NCBI RefSeq assembly: GCF_019175385.1
Contig: NC_083338.1
Span: 64,512,884 to 64,576,883, forward strand
Direction: 5' to 3'
DNA length: 64,000 nt
DNA from: Lycium barbarum
Taxonomy: Eukaryota; Streptophyta; Magnoliopsida; Solanales; Solanaceae
Shown here: positions 10,442 through 22,703 of the stretch, piece after piece
Position numbering within the stretch: the stretch's first letter is position 1
Layout of the letters: every line of letters starts with the position of its first letter
Notes under the pieces: generated by a model
Seen by the model: the letters and a program-made list of their open reading frames with translations, nothing else
Told to the model about the DNA's origin: nothing
Database searches by the model: none
Program-made: the position numbers and the translations under genes

Positions 10442-13400
10442 TGTTATATCCTGTATTTTCGAACGTCGGATTATTTGTAAGTCAAGGTGGGGCCCACACG
10501 TCAAGTTTTTTTTTGGGACATGTGACAAGTTATATGAATCGCATATGTAAAGTTAAACACAACTCGTGAAGGGCCCTGGGGCCAAATCAAAGTGGAAGCC
10601 CTCCAAAAGGATATTTTTAAGAAAACGTTTTCGGATGACCTGACTTGGAGGGGCAAAATCGGCATTATAAGTTTGGAATTTTGGAAAACGCCCAGAAATA
10701 AAAGTTGTAGATAATTGAAATAGCTTTGCTACGGTAGGTCGTGGGCCTATAGGTGACATCGGTACAAGGAGATATGGACGTTTTAAGGTTGAAAGGTCAG
10801 TGGGCTAGGCCCAACTCGTGACCAACCGAGTTGGCCCAAAAAAAAATGAAAAAAAAAATATTAGGCCCAATGTTTAAGGGGTGGCCGGCCAAGTGAGGCC
10901 CAACCATAGTTTAATTAAATTTCCATGTGCTAATTAATATAAGAGCCTTGGATGAGTCATAAAGCATAGAAGTTTCAAGAAAACTTGAGAGAAAGAAAAG
11001 AAAGAACAAGGAGAAAACTCCATGGCCATTTCGGCCAAGATGGGGGAATTTTCCCCCCAAGAAATATTGTTCTAAAAATTATTTTCTTGTTGTATACCCA
11101 CTAATTCAAGGGTCCTCTACAACTTGGTGTAATTATTTTGGAAGATAGAACCCTTGGTTCATCAAATGCACACCTTGGTCAAGTGAAGAAGTAAGGAGAA
11201 AAGGGTAAGAATTAATCCCTTTTTATGTGGTATGAAGGGTTTATTTATGTTGTAGTATGTAGAAATGGTTAGAATTCATGAAAGTATGGATGTTTGTATG
11301 GTGTTTATATGTGTGTAAGTAGCCGTGTGCATGTGAATATTGTATAGCCAAAATGAGTTAATTTTATGTTGTATTTTAGTTGTGGTTATGGTGAAAATTA
11401 TATTGGGAATGAAAGTTGAATGAATTTTGGTTGAAGTTGGAATGTAGAAGATTATGTCACTTTAGAATGATTTTGTGATATTATGGAAATGAAGTTGTTA
11501 AGATGTGAATTATGATTATGGTTGATGAAATTGGAAGATGGAAATATGTTATGGATAGGTAGGTTGAATATTAGAAGTTTTGGATGAATTATGACTTTGG
11601 TGGAAAGTTTGTATATTTTGTATACCTTGTGAATAGTTTGTGGAAATGATATGTAATATTTCCAAATTGTATTGTAATGATCTTGATTAGTAAATGAATA
11701 TGAGAAGGTTGATATTGACTTGAAAGTGTAAAGTTGGTTTGGAAGTTGTTGCATTATTTGAAAAAGAAGACAATTTATGTTAGAATGAATTTCTAATGGA
11801 TTGTTGATATTGTTGGCATTGTTGATTGGGTTGGTTGTTGCTATTTGAGCCGAGTTGAATCTCGGGGATGTTGTATGTATAGGGGAGATGCTGCCCAAAT
11901 TTCCGTAGACAAGTATTGGCAAAAATTGAACCTTTAGGCCCAATGATTAATATTTGGTAAACATGACCAAATGCAGATTTCGGACGAAACGGGATTTGAA
12001 TTTGGAAAGGCGTAAGGAGCGAATAAGGTATGTAAAGCCTACCCCTTCATTCTCAGGCATGTTCTAGACGTAATAGACTCGGCTGCGAGCCTTAGATACG
12101 ACTCTGTTCTTCGGAATTCGAGATTGAAATCCGCTCCATTTCCTTCAGTAAGATTGAATCAGTTTTCTTATAACTTGCCCTTAAAGTAAACTTTATGTAT
12201 GCAACTTTCCTAAACGGAGTCGGTATGCTTCTAAATGATTATGGACGACCTCATAAGGTCTATTATCTGTAATTTACGTATGCCGCCTCGAGTTGGTCCG
12301 AGGTGGGCCCACAACGCCCGATACTTTCTGTATAACTTTAACTACCTTGTTTCTGTCCGATTTTCTCAGACAACATCTGGACTAATATTCTATCCGTTAT
12401 ATGGCAAGCGTTATGACTATTTTCATAAATCTGCAAAATATTTTTGACATATGGAAATCTGATCCTGGTAATAATCTGTCGTGCCATCCCAAGTGATATA
12501 TAGGCGCGTATTTTGAATACTGTCCGAATACTTTGATTTGACCTGCCGTTTGGCCTATTTCAGTTCCATTGAGTCTGTATGATGATCTGTATGTATGTGG
12601 TTTCTCAATAATCTGTTCGTGGATGCCTCAACGCTTCCTTCACTGCACCCGGGCCAGGTTCTGTTATCGTGCATATTCCACTGCATTGTTCACCGCGTCC
12701 CTCGGTGTGCGGGCTGGGATCTGTTTACATCTGTATATGATTTAATGATGTGTGTATGGGGTTGGCAGCCAGGATGGCATATGATCTGATCTGTCTGTCC
12801 ATCGCGTCCCGTACTAAGAGGGCCGTGTTCTGTTACCGCGTCCCTCATAAGAGGGCCGAGATCTGATATATATGCTATCTGTATCTGTATATGCTTATGA
12901 CTCTGCATGCATGATTCTGTCTGGTACACATCTGTATATCTGATCTGGACTATGACCCTGTCTGTTATACTTCTGGAAGTCTGGTTCGGATACAAATTCC
13001 GTCTACTGTACTTCTGTACGTCTGATTTGGGATAAGACTCAATCTGTCACACTTTTGTACTTCTGACACAGATTACGATTTTGTCAGTCACACTCTGTAC
13101 TCCTAATCCGTGTTATGATTTTGTCAGCCATACTCTGTACCTCTGATTCGGGTTACGACTCTGTCTGTTATGCTCTGTACTCACTATATATATTTATATT
13201 TTGTATTTCTGATTCGGATTCGAGTTCGATTCTATCCGCTATATTTTGTACCTTTGGTTCGGAATATGATTATATTTGTTACATTCCGCTTTACATACTC
13301 GGTACATTTTTCGTACTGACCCCCTGTTCTTCGGGGGCTGCGCTACATGCCCGCAGGTAGAGACGCACCGCACGATACGCCACCAGTTTAGGGCTTCTAT

Positions 13401-13818
13401 TCTGCTGTTTGGAGTACTCCTTTGACCCGGAGCGTGTACTTTTGGTATATATCCCCTGTTACTTACATATTCTTTATATATAGTAACTTGGGGTACGGCG
13501 GGGCCCTGTCCCGTCATCTGATTCTGTTATGTTCGTTAGAGGCCTGTAGATATGTATGTGGGTTATGGGTTGTCACTGTTCAGGTAGGTATGTACGAGTT
13601 TGCTATTCTGTCTGCTATGATAGCCTTAACGACTTAAGTGTAAGTCTAAGTATGCTTATGTATGTATATGTTCTCGTGCGCTGTATTTTATTTTATTATG
13701 GATCCGTGTACAGCTAATGTGAATTAGTTTTTTTTTGGGCACGCCAACTCTGGTAGGTAATTACGTACGGGTATCCAGTTAGGATACTAGTCACGGCCCA
13801 CGGGGTTGGGTCGTGACA
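10442..13818 (+). repeat. Second LTR of element B (B2), shared by the tandem copies
   Basis: This LTR is 3377 bp, with the same termini and layout as B1 and very high similarity. It carries an extra 83 bp or so of the TCTG-rich repeat (12910-13005). The mini-ORF is at 11888-11908, the candidate exon at 11883-12027, and the hairpins at 13299-13319 and 13497-13515. It acts as 3' LTR of the first unit and 5' LTR of the second. Confidence 0.9.
11888..11908 (+). promoter_or_regulatory. Conserved mini-ORF, MLPKFP, in LTR B2
   Basis: Identical to the B1 copy: six codons then TAG. Confidence 0.5.
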
Positions 13819-14440
13819 GAAGTGGTATCAGAGCGGTTTGTCCTCGGAATGTCTACAGGCCGTGTCTAGTAGAGTCTTGTTTATCGGTGTGTTGTGCACC
13901 ACATCTATAAACAGGAGGCTACAGGACATTTAGGATGTTACCCTTTCTTTGAATCTTAGATCGTGCGATAGAGCCGTATGGTTAGGATGTTTCTTTTCCT
14001 ACGAATTGCTGTATCTACGGCGAGGCTCCAACGAGCAACAGTGTCAGCATTTGGGAAATTGTTTCTGACCCTCTTCCTGCAGGTGATTGTGGATTGATAA
14101 AGAATGAAAAGCGCAGCTTCTGACGATGTGGATGGGGGTGCTAAGAAGGCCCCCAGGATATCACCAGGACCGAGTAAGCAGAGCCCCAGCTACTCGATTG
14201 AGACAGACCCTTCGGAGGATCCGGCAATGATACCTCCGTAGTTCCTTACCCCCAGAGAAGAGGATATCCACGATACAAATCCACTAGAGCATTCCTCTGG
14301 GACGCCGGAGGAGGAGGTTTCCGGGGACATGCCAGCAGCTCCCGTGGTGGAGCACTATGTCAGACAGGCCTCCCCGGAGAGTGTTACGCCCTACTCCAGT
14401 CCTTTGTCCTGACCATCAGTGAACCAGGAATTGTCGGGCT
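13819..14440 (+). mobile_element. Truncated second internal region of element B
   Basis: PBS TGGTATCAGAGC (13823-13834), leader, and the start of the acidic ORF (ATG at 14104) with the same early TAG plus a further TGA where the first copy has TGG (TCCTGG to TCCTGA, near 14410). It matches 8242-8860 and then stops at 14440 against element C. Confidence 0.85.
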
Positions 14441-14449
14441 TACTTGGCT
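14441..14449. other. Junction filler between elements B and C
   Basis: The nine bases TACTTGGCT belong to neither flank but match TACTTGGCT in the nearby C LTR (near 19383). This looks like templated filler from end-joining repair. Confidence 0.45.
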
Positions 14450-15956
14450 AACCCCAATGTACATATAAATATCATACCTTAGTTGGCTCTAGGACATGCC
14501 AAAAGAATGAAAGGGTAAGCCTCACATACCTGTGCCACGACAAACTAGTTATGCTTATTTGTCCAAACTCGTTAATCTACATACAAAAGAATTCATATAA
14601 TCATTAAACCCATTATCATTCACTCGTCTCAACTTCTCAAACAAATTCACATATATTCTGCCGAAATTTCGGCAGCATCTCCCCTGTAAATATGTCATCC
14701 CCGAGATTCTAACTCGGCCAATTTTAATCAACAACAATCCTTGCAATTATTCTAGCAACACTTCAATATTCAATTCCATTCAATTCAATTCAATTCCATT
14801 CAATTCAATTTCATTCAATAACTTTTAAAACAATTCAATCAACATACTACTCCATCCAACATCAATAACAACTTAATTCCTTCTTCCAAATTTAATCACA
14901 ACAACCCAACTTACAATCTTCCAAACTCAACAAGAACAATGGCAACACATTTCTTTCTTCCAAATTCATAAACTACATTAACATCCCACACATTGACAAC
15001 ATTAACCACAATATCACAAGAACTATATGAAAATTACATTATCTCCTCCAACAACCTACAAACAATTCCAACTTCAATTTAAATCATTAAACCTTCATTT
15101 TATCATAGAATCCACACAACAACAACAACCAAATTATTAAATAAAATTAGTTCATCATTCCAACATAACCACCCCCTACGCGGCCCAACTTCAACAACTA
15201 CATATCTATGCTTTTCATTCATTTCTACACATCACAACATGCACAACCATCCATAATACATATAAGAAGATTGAATTCTTACCTTTTCTCTTCAATTCCA
15301 CAACTTAGCCAAGGTTGTCAACTTGCAACAAAGAGGAAGATTCTTGCTTCAACAACTATACCATATTATAGAGGGCCTTCAAATTAGTAGGAATGCATGA
15401 AGAAACAAATTTTTGGAACAAAATTTCCATGGCCTATTTTTTTAGGGCCATGGCCGAAACTCTGTTTTTCTCCACCCTCTTCATCTTTTTTTTTTGTTCT
15501 TCCCTTTTGTCTTGAATTAGAAGGTAAACTCATATATATATATATATATAACTCCAAGCATGTGAGGGGCACATGCCCCTCTCTAGAAATTTCTTGAATT
15601 AACTAAAAAGATGACTTCTTGGTCATCATTTTTCATTCTTTTCCCTTTTTTTTTGTCACATGGCCAATATGGCCTTTTTAGAACTTTCATGAACCCTTTT
15701 GTGAAATTCCGGTTTTGCCCCTCGACTTTCTTCAATATTACCATTTTGCCCCTAGCCTTCCACATTATTTCCATTGGTCATTTTGCGAATTTCTCTTTTT
15801 GCCCTTGGACTTCTTTAACATTTCCATACCAATAATACTCATAGTTAATATTCATAACAACGCGTACGTTAAAATGATTTTTTTGAAAATGGTCTCGCCC
15901 TTTACTGTCCACGACGACTTTGAAATATCCAAACGTGCAAATTACGGGCTATAACA
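14450..15956 (-). repeat. 3' LTR of element C, truncated
   Basis: Matches 19353-20918 closely, including CAATTC repeats (14765-14815), the AG/GTAAG donor (near 15290) and the terminus TGTTATAGCCC at 15956. The U5 half, including the hairpin block, is missing. The AT repeat is short here (15532-15550) against about 98 bp in the 5' LTR. Confidence 0.88.
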
Positions 15957-15991
15957 TCCTCTCCCCCTTTAGAACATTCATCCTCGAATGT
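15957..15991 (-). promoter_or_regulatory. Polypurine tract and hairpin of element C
   Basis: Minus strand: AACATTCGAGGATGAATGTT (15972-15991), then AAAGGGGGAGAGGA, then the LTR start. Confidence 0.85.
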
Positions 15992-17928
15992 TCAACTGAC
16001 CTTATAGGGTCTTGTAACACTTCGGGAGGGGGTTCCTTTATAGTTGCCCTTTTCTCCACGCCCATTCCATATCTTTTATCCTACTTTCCTCATTATCAAG
16101 CCCCTGAATCCTTACACGAATCCTCATTCCATGTCATGGGTTTCTTTTTCTAGTACTTGAAAATATTGCGGCCCCTCGTTGTCCTAAGATAATATGCCCC
16201 CCCCCCCCCCCCCTTTTAAGGGGTTTCTCATATGCCAACAGTCCTCTTATGAAGTCTTCATTTATATATTATCCCTTACCTTCCTCCAACTTTATGCCTA
16301 CATATCGAGAACTTCTTATCCTAAATTCTTCCTTTGCTTTCTGTCTATGTCGTCGTTCTGTCCACATTTCCTATACTCTTCCATCCACAACTCGTCCTTT
16401 TACTTGCTTGGCCCACCTACCCGCGATTCTTCCTTAATTGCGCGTTTGTGCTGTAACTGTACATCCATATTTCTTCAGCGTTCCGCTATTCTTGTCCTCA
16501 GCACAGAATCCCTACTCTCCTTATCTTTGCTCATACATCATCATAGCTACATACTTCTTCTTTTATAAATCTCTCATCTTAACATTATTACAGACCTAAG
16601 CATTCTTTCTCTTACTTCGTATCCCCCTATCCTAGTCACTATTCCTTTATCCTTACTTATCGACATTGGTTCTCGAACCTCCTTCCGATACTCCGATCTC
16701 TCTGTTTCCTATCTACTCACTCTCTTTCTTCTTCAACATCATTATACTAGAATTTCCAATCCCAACCTATGGTAAAATAATATCTTACTTTGCCACACTT
16801 GTACCATTTACTCTTGCCATCCCTCGAACTTCGGTACCCCTACGCGCTCAATGCCTTTCTTTACCATAGCTCCGGTTGCTAGGGCACACACGCCATCGAT
16901 GCCGTCATATATGGAATATCCCACACATTCACATATACCTATATATATTTTTACTATCAACTAGCCCACAAAATATCTCCGAACGCTTTTCAAGCCTATC
17001 TTGATTCCCGAGCTGTGACGCACTCTTTGTCTCTTCACCGAGCTAATCTGCCTCGTTCTACGCATCTTCTTAAGGTTTCCAGTCATCCCATATACTATAG
17101 TTTTCCTTAGGTTACTCTAACTACTCATTTGTCTTTCCTGTCTGGATATATGGAATTCTTGCAAACTTCCCAGGGGGGTCACCCGTCCTCCCACCTGAGC
17201 ACGCTTAACCTAGAAACTTCGACGGAACCTGGTACCCTAATGCTGGTACAACTGCGTCCACTTCCTCGTATGACCTTTACTACATGAGTTGGGGTTAGTC
17301 GAGGCCCTACAAATTCCGGGACACCCTCGTAACGCGTCTTTTCTTCCACAATTACCATTTTACCCTTTTTGACCCTCAGTGTTCACCTTTCACTTTCGTG
17401 TGTAACTACCTTTCATCCGAGGTTCCCAGATCCCTGATGATAACAAATACACCTTCGTTGCCATTACTTTATAGATGCCCTGATATCAGTCCGTTCGAAT
17501 TTCCTACTTACCGCTTTTACATAATAATCTGTAGCAAAGTTAATTGTCAACTTTCTGAATCCTCCATCAAACCTTGTTCCTCTTATACCATCCCCCTGTA
17601 TGCAGCAAATATCGATAACGCCTTACAGAACATACGGCTATATCACATTCTGGCCATCCGGAACTGCCAATTCCAGGTAACAGGTCAAATACATCAATAC
17701 TTACCCCTGTGACTTTCCATGCCACCACTTACCTTTTCCGTCGTATGTAAGGCTTACATAAGAAATTTCATTTCCTATGACTTGGCTGTATCGCACGATC
17801 TAGGACAGAAGGAAGGTCGACAATCCCTAGATGCCCTGTAGCCTCCTGTTTATAAATGTGGTCGGCTTCACACCATAAACAGGACTCTACTGGACACGAC
17901 TTTGCAGACAACCCCACGGACATACCTC
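15992..17928 (-). other. Element C internal region, no protein-coding content
   Basis: Pyrimidine-rich on the plus strand, with a C-run at 16197-16213. No gag, protease, RT or integrase motif is visible. It contains the 5S-like segment (17163-17258). Sequence near the PBS resembles the leaders of A, B and G, with the self-complementary ATCGCACGAT at 17790-17799. Confidence 0.7.
17163..17258 (-). other. 5S rRNA-like segment inside element C
   Basis: On the minus strand GACGCAGTTGTACCAGCATT aligns with the 5' half of plant 5S rRNA, GGTTAAGCGTGCTC (box A region, 17197-17210) is conserved, and GACGGGTGACCCCCCTGGGAAG matches the box C region. About nine nucleotides of the helix IV/loop E area are missing. 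Flanking bases AAAGGTCATACGAGG match AAAGGTCGTATGGGG in element B, so both copies descend from one acquisition. It is in sense orientation with element C. Confidence 0.72.
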
Positions 17929-17940
17929 GCTCTGATACTA
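17929..17940 (-). promoter_or_regulatory. Primer-binding site of element C (one mismatch)
   Basis: Minus strand TAGTATCAGAGC, one change from the iMet PBS TGGTATCAGAGC, three bases from the LTR start at 17944. Confidence 0.85.
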
Positions 17941-19540
17941 CTTTGTCACACCCCAACCTCATTAGGGTGTGATGGGCACCCGACCCCACATACGGAGCCG
18001 AGCGAACCCTCAGACTCTGATTTCGTACATATTCCTTTCAAATTTCCAGAACAAATCACAAGAAGCATACAATAGGACTTCTAACAGAAACGGAAAACAG
18101 ACATCGTCTTAGGCGGCCATATCACATCAAATCCATAGGCAGGCGGAATGTACATCGCCTGAACATACATACATATACGAATATATAGGCCACTTGGGCC
18201 ACCATAGCAAACAGGGCCGCCTAAGGCACAGATCTCGGACTAGACCAAACAATATCTGTGGACATATGAAACTGCTTACGAACTGACTCTCTGTAACCAC
18301 GACACTGTCTGCAAAGTCTCTAACACAAATCAGAAAGCACAACTTATGTATACTCAGACTCGGCGACACTCCGGAGAGAGGTGGAGCTCGCCAATTCCGC
18401 TGAAACACCTCCTAGCAGAGTCTTCTGATCATCTGTGTGTACCTGCGTGGCATGAAACGCAGCCCCCGAAGAAGAGGGGTCAGTACGGAATATGTACTGA
18501 GTATGTAAGGCAAGAATACAGTAAACAAAATCATAATCAGAATCAAAAGTACAGAAGTATAACAGACGGGATCATAATCAGACTCAGATATACAGAGCAT
18601 ATGTGCGATATGCAAAATAACAGAAACAACTTACTGGGACACAGACCATGCATGCCAAGAACGGTATCCGGTCCTTTACAGGACCCGGGGAAAACGTGGC
18701 GCCGCCCTGCCCTCGGCGCCACACACATCTAACTCCAGAATTATTGCTCCAATCTCCGACACACAAATCATCATATCATATCATAGAAACAGATCATATG
18801 TGGTTCAGCGAACCAGAACACATCTAACTCCATAACACATCTAACTTCGGAATTCATGTACGGTGCCCGGCCCTCAAGCGAGGAACTCGAAAACCGCTCG
18901 CACGATATAAACCGGCCCGGGACTCGGCGAAGGAAATCATGACATATGCACGAGCAGAGTAGTGAGAAACTAAATGCACATAACCAAGACTCATAACAGA
19001 ATACTTATGTCAAAATACTTTTATCAGAATATTTCTATCAGAGTACTTATATCGCTTTTGTCAGAATACTTATATCAAAGTTAGGAATACCCATATCAGA
19101 TTACCCGTATCGGAGTACTTATATCAGAATACTCAAATCAGAATACATACTTGTATTAGAATTTCTCATATCAGAACGCTTGTGCCAAATACTTACATCA
19201 GAATATTTATATCAGAATGCTCAGACCAGAATACTTATATCAGAATACGCATGTCAGAATAATTAAGTCAGAATTCGCCTATCAGGATTATTAGATACTT
19301 GCACTAGGGAGGACATACGGATCACAAACAGACCCGGAATCACAGAATAGAATAACCCCAATGTACATATCAATATCATACCTTACTTGGCTCTAGGACA
19401 TGCCAAAAGAATGAAAGGGTAAGCCTCACATACCTGTGCCACGATCAACTAGTTATGCTTATTTGTCCAAACTCGTTAATCTACATACAAAAGAATTCAT
19501 ATAATCATTAAACCCATTATCATTCACTCGTCTCAACTTC

Positions 19541-19582
19541 TCAAACAAATTCACTTATATTCTGCCGAAATTTCGGCAGCAT
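19541..19582 (-). promoter_or_regulatory. Mini-ORF with lost stop in LTR C
   Basis: Starts MLPKFR like the other families but the seventh codon is CAG, not TAG, so the frame runs on to a TGA for 13 codons in all. Confidence 0.4.
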
Positions 19583-20412
19583 CTCCCCTGTAAATATTTC
19601 ATCCCCGAGATTCTAACTCGGCCAATTTTAATCAACAACAATCCTAGCAATTATTCTAGCAACACTTCAATATTCAATTCCATTCAATTCAATTTCATTC
19701 AATAACTTTTAAAACAATTCAATCAACAAACTACTCCATCCAACATCAATAACAACTTAATTCCTTCTTCCAAATTTAATCACAACAACCCAACTTACAA
19801 TCTTCCAAACTCAACAAGAACAATGGCAACACATTTCTTTCTTCCAAATTCATAAACTACATTAACATCCCACACATTGACAACATTAATCACAATTTCA
19901 CAAGAACTATATGAAAATTGCATTCTCTCCTCCAACAACCTACAATCAATTCCAACTTCAATTTAAATCATTAAACCTTCATTTTATCATAGAATCCACA
20001 CAACAACAACAACCAAATTATTAAATAAAATTAGTTCATCATTCCAACATAACCACCCCCTACACGGCCCAACTTCAACAACTACATATCTATGCTTTTC
20101 ATTCATTTCTACACATCACAACATGCACAACCATCCATAATACATATAAGAAGATTGAATTCTTACCTTTTCTCTTCAATTCCACAACTTAGCCAAGGTT
20201 GTCAACTTGCAACAAAGAGGAAGATTCTTGCTTCAACAACTATACCATATTAAAGAGGGCCTTCAAATTAGTAGGAATGCATGAAGAAACAAATTTTTGG
20301 AACAAAATTTCCATGACCTATTTTTTTAGGGCCATGGCCGAAATTCTCTTTTTCTCCACCCTCTTCATCTTTTTTTTTTGTTCTTCCCTTTTGTCTTGAA
20401 TTAGAAGGAAAA

Positions 20413-20516
<104 letters not shown>

Positions 20517-20918
20517 CAAGCATGTGAGGGGCACATGCCCCTCTCTAGAAATTTCTCGAATTAACTAAAAAGATGACTTCTTGGTTATCATTTTTCATTC
20601 TTTTCCCTTTTTTTTTGTCACATGGCCAATATGGCCTTTTTAGAAGTTTCATGAACCCTTTTGTGAAATTCCCGTTTTGCCCCTCGACTTTCCTCAATAT
20701 TACCATTTTGCCCCTAGCCTTCCACATTATTTCCATTGGACATTTTGCGAATTTATATTTTTGCCCTTGGACTTCTTCAACATTTCCATACCAATAATAC
20801 TCATAGTTAATATTCATAACAACTCGTACGTTAAAATGATTTTTTTGAAAATGGTCTCGCCCTTTACTTTCCACGACGACTTTGAAATATCCAAACGTGC
20901 AAAATACGGGCTATAACA

Positions 20919-22526
20919 TAAAGCGTGATCAACATCGATATAGAGGCATAATAAGCAACATATGAAATATCATAGGAAGGGAGACATTATTATCATCATC
21001 ATGGTACATACTTGCTTTTCCATAGGGACTTCTCATTTCTAATACGTGTCATATGCACATAGTCTTATCACATTCATATTCATATTGTATACATAGTCAT
21101 ATCATCTACATAGTATTTACATATCATACCCGACCTCGTAGGATCGGGGTTTCATACATGGCCAACCAAGGCTCAAGATCATACATACCTAGCCCTACTA
21201 AGGCATCAGGGTCATCCGTACCATCTGCAGAGGTGTGCGCGCATTTCGTAATCGTATACATACTTTATACATAGTCATATACATATATTATTACCCGGCA
21301 TCATAAGCTCGGGGTCTTATCATAGCCCTTCATAGGCACACATATACATATATAATAGCTCGTAAGCATCTCTAATCTCATTTTACTCTAATCATCATTA
21401 CTATCCTCATCATTATCGTTACATCTACGTTATAGACTTACTCGTCATACGAGGAACATAGTATAATCATATCACATATCAAGGGTCGTGAGCTTATGAG
21501 CTCGGAATGTCAACCATGTGAAGACAACATACTCATATAGAGGGATTAGGAATTTGGCCAAGAACCATGCCTTAGGAAAGAAGGGTTAGCCTCACATACC
21601 TCTTCGTTGAACTATTCTATAGTTGCGCGTACTCCTTCGATGCTCCAGTTTCTACCTTCATTTAATATTATAACAATATCCATTAGTTATTCATATTATC
21701 CACATTCTTCATTTTACCCTCCATTGACCATTTTAGCATATACTTCTACCATCCAAGTATTTCAACTCCCCAATATGTTAACCAACATATAAATATCATG
21801 AATCTTACCTTAGATGATGTAGGAACAAGCTTTGGTTGATAATACTTCACTTTGAGCAAAACCCTAGTTTTTCTCCATTTGCACTTCTTGACTTGAATGG
21901 TATTTAATGGCTTGCTTACACTTGATTCACTTATTTATGTTGTTGGAGACTTATAATCCTTGAAAACTTATGAAATAAATGTAGAGAGATGATTTTAGAG
22001 AGAAGTGGTGTAATGTAGAAATGAAATAAATCAAGTCTTGGTCCTCATATTTAATGAATTAAAAATCTGTGCTGAGGTGAACAGTGGTCGTCCATGGAGG
22101 TTTACGGTCCGTATTCCAGTTTACGGACCGTCCCTCGTGGTCGTCTTTAACCTTAAGCATAACCAGAAACTTTGGTTGCATGCATGGTGATTTGCGACCA
22201 TGGTTTACGGGCCGTAAATCACTTTACGGTCCGTCCTCCTGGTCGTATTTTACCATTTCTCAACTGGGCAGAAAGTTGAAACCTTGCATGCCAATTTACG
22301 ACTGCCAGTTTACGGACCGTATTCCATTTTACGGTCCGTATTTTGCACTTTATGACCACTGGGCAGTTTTGCCAACTTTCAACTTTTCACATTTCTCGAC
22401 TTTTCATTCTAATCATTCTCGTCCATATACGCACATTGCTCATGAAACATTATACACTTGCACTCCTCACACACATCACTAGTTCGTTTACTTGCGTACC
22501 AACGGAAAATTTTCCGAGGTGTAACA
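20919..22526 (-). repeat. Middle LTR of element A (A2), U5 side missing
   Basis: Matches 1894-3506 of LTR A1, starting just inside the hairpin block (AAAGCGTGATC). The rest was separated by the insertion of C and then deleted. The U3 palindrome array (22097-22365) and terminus GAGGTGTAACA are kept. Confidence 0.9.
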
Positions 22527-22562
22527 TTCTAACCCCCTTAGGAACATTCGTCCTCGAATGTT
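22527..22562 (-). promoter_or_regulatory. Polypurine tract and hairpin, second A unit
   Basis: Minus strand AACATTCGAGGACGAATGTT (22543-22562), then CCTAAGGGGGTTAGAA, where the G-run is interrupted relative to copy 1. Confidence 0.82.
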
Positions 22563-22703
22563 AAAGGCTTGGGGAATTCTATAAAAATTTCGCCAGAGTT
22601 TCCTTTGTAATGTGGCACTACCACCCCGTCACGACAACCCACAATAGCAACGCCTCACAGGGCCACAACATAGCAGCATAAAAAAAAATTGGCCACACAC
22701 GAC

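Larger units (their letters stand above)
4948..14440 (+). mobile_element. Non-autonomous tandem element B (LTR-internal-LTR-partial internal)
   Basis: Two near-identical long LTRs (4948-8241 and 10442-13818) enclose a 2.2-kb internal region that has a PBS and PPT but no gag or pol. After the second LTR the PBS and internal region begin again (13819-14440) and are then cut off. This is the tandem form expected from LTR-LTR unequal recombination. Long LTRs with a non-coding interior fit the LARD description. The left flank ends in TAAGA inside A integrase; the right flank is lost, so no target duplication can be checked. Confidence 0.85.

Noticed and set aside
16197..16213. C-run in element C interior as a second polypurine tract
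   Set aside because: It is more than 200 bp from the LTR and not next to the conserved hairpin; a homopolymer run is the simpler reading.
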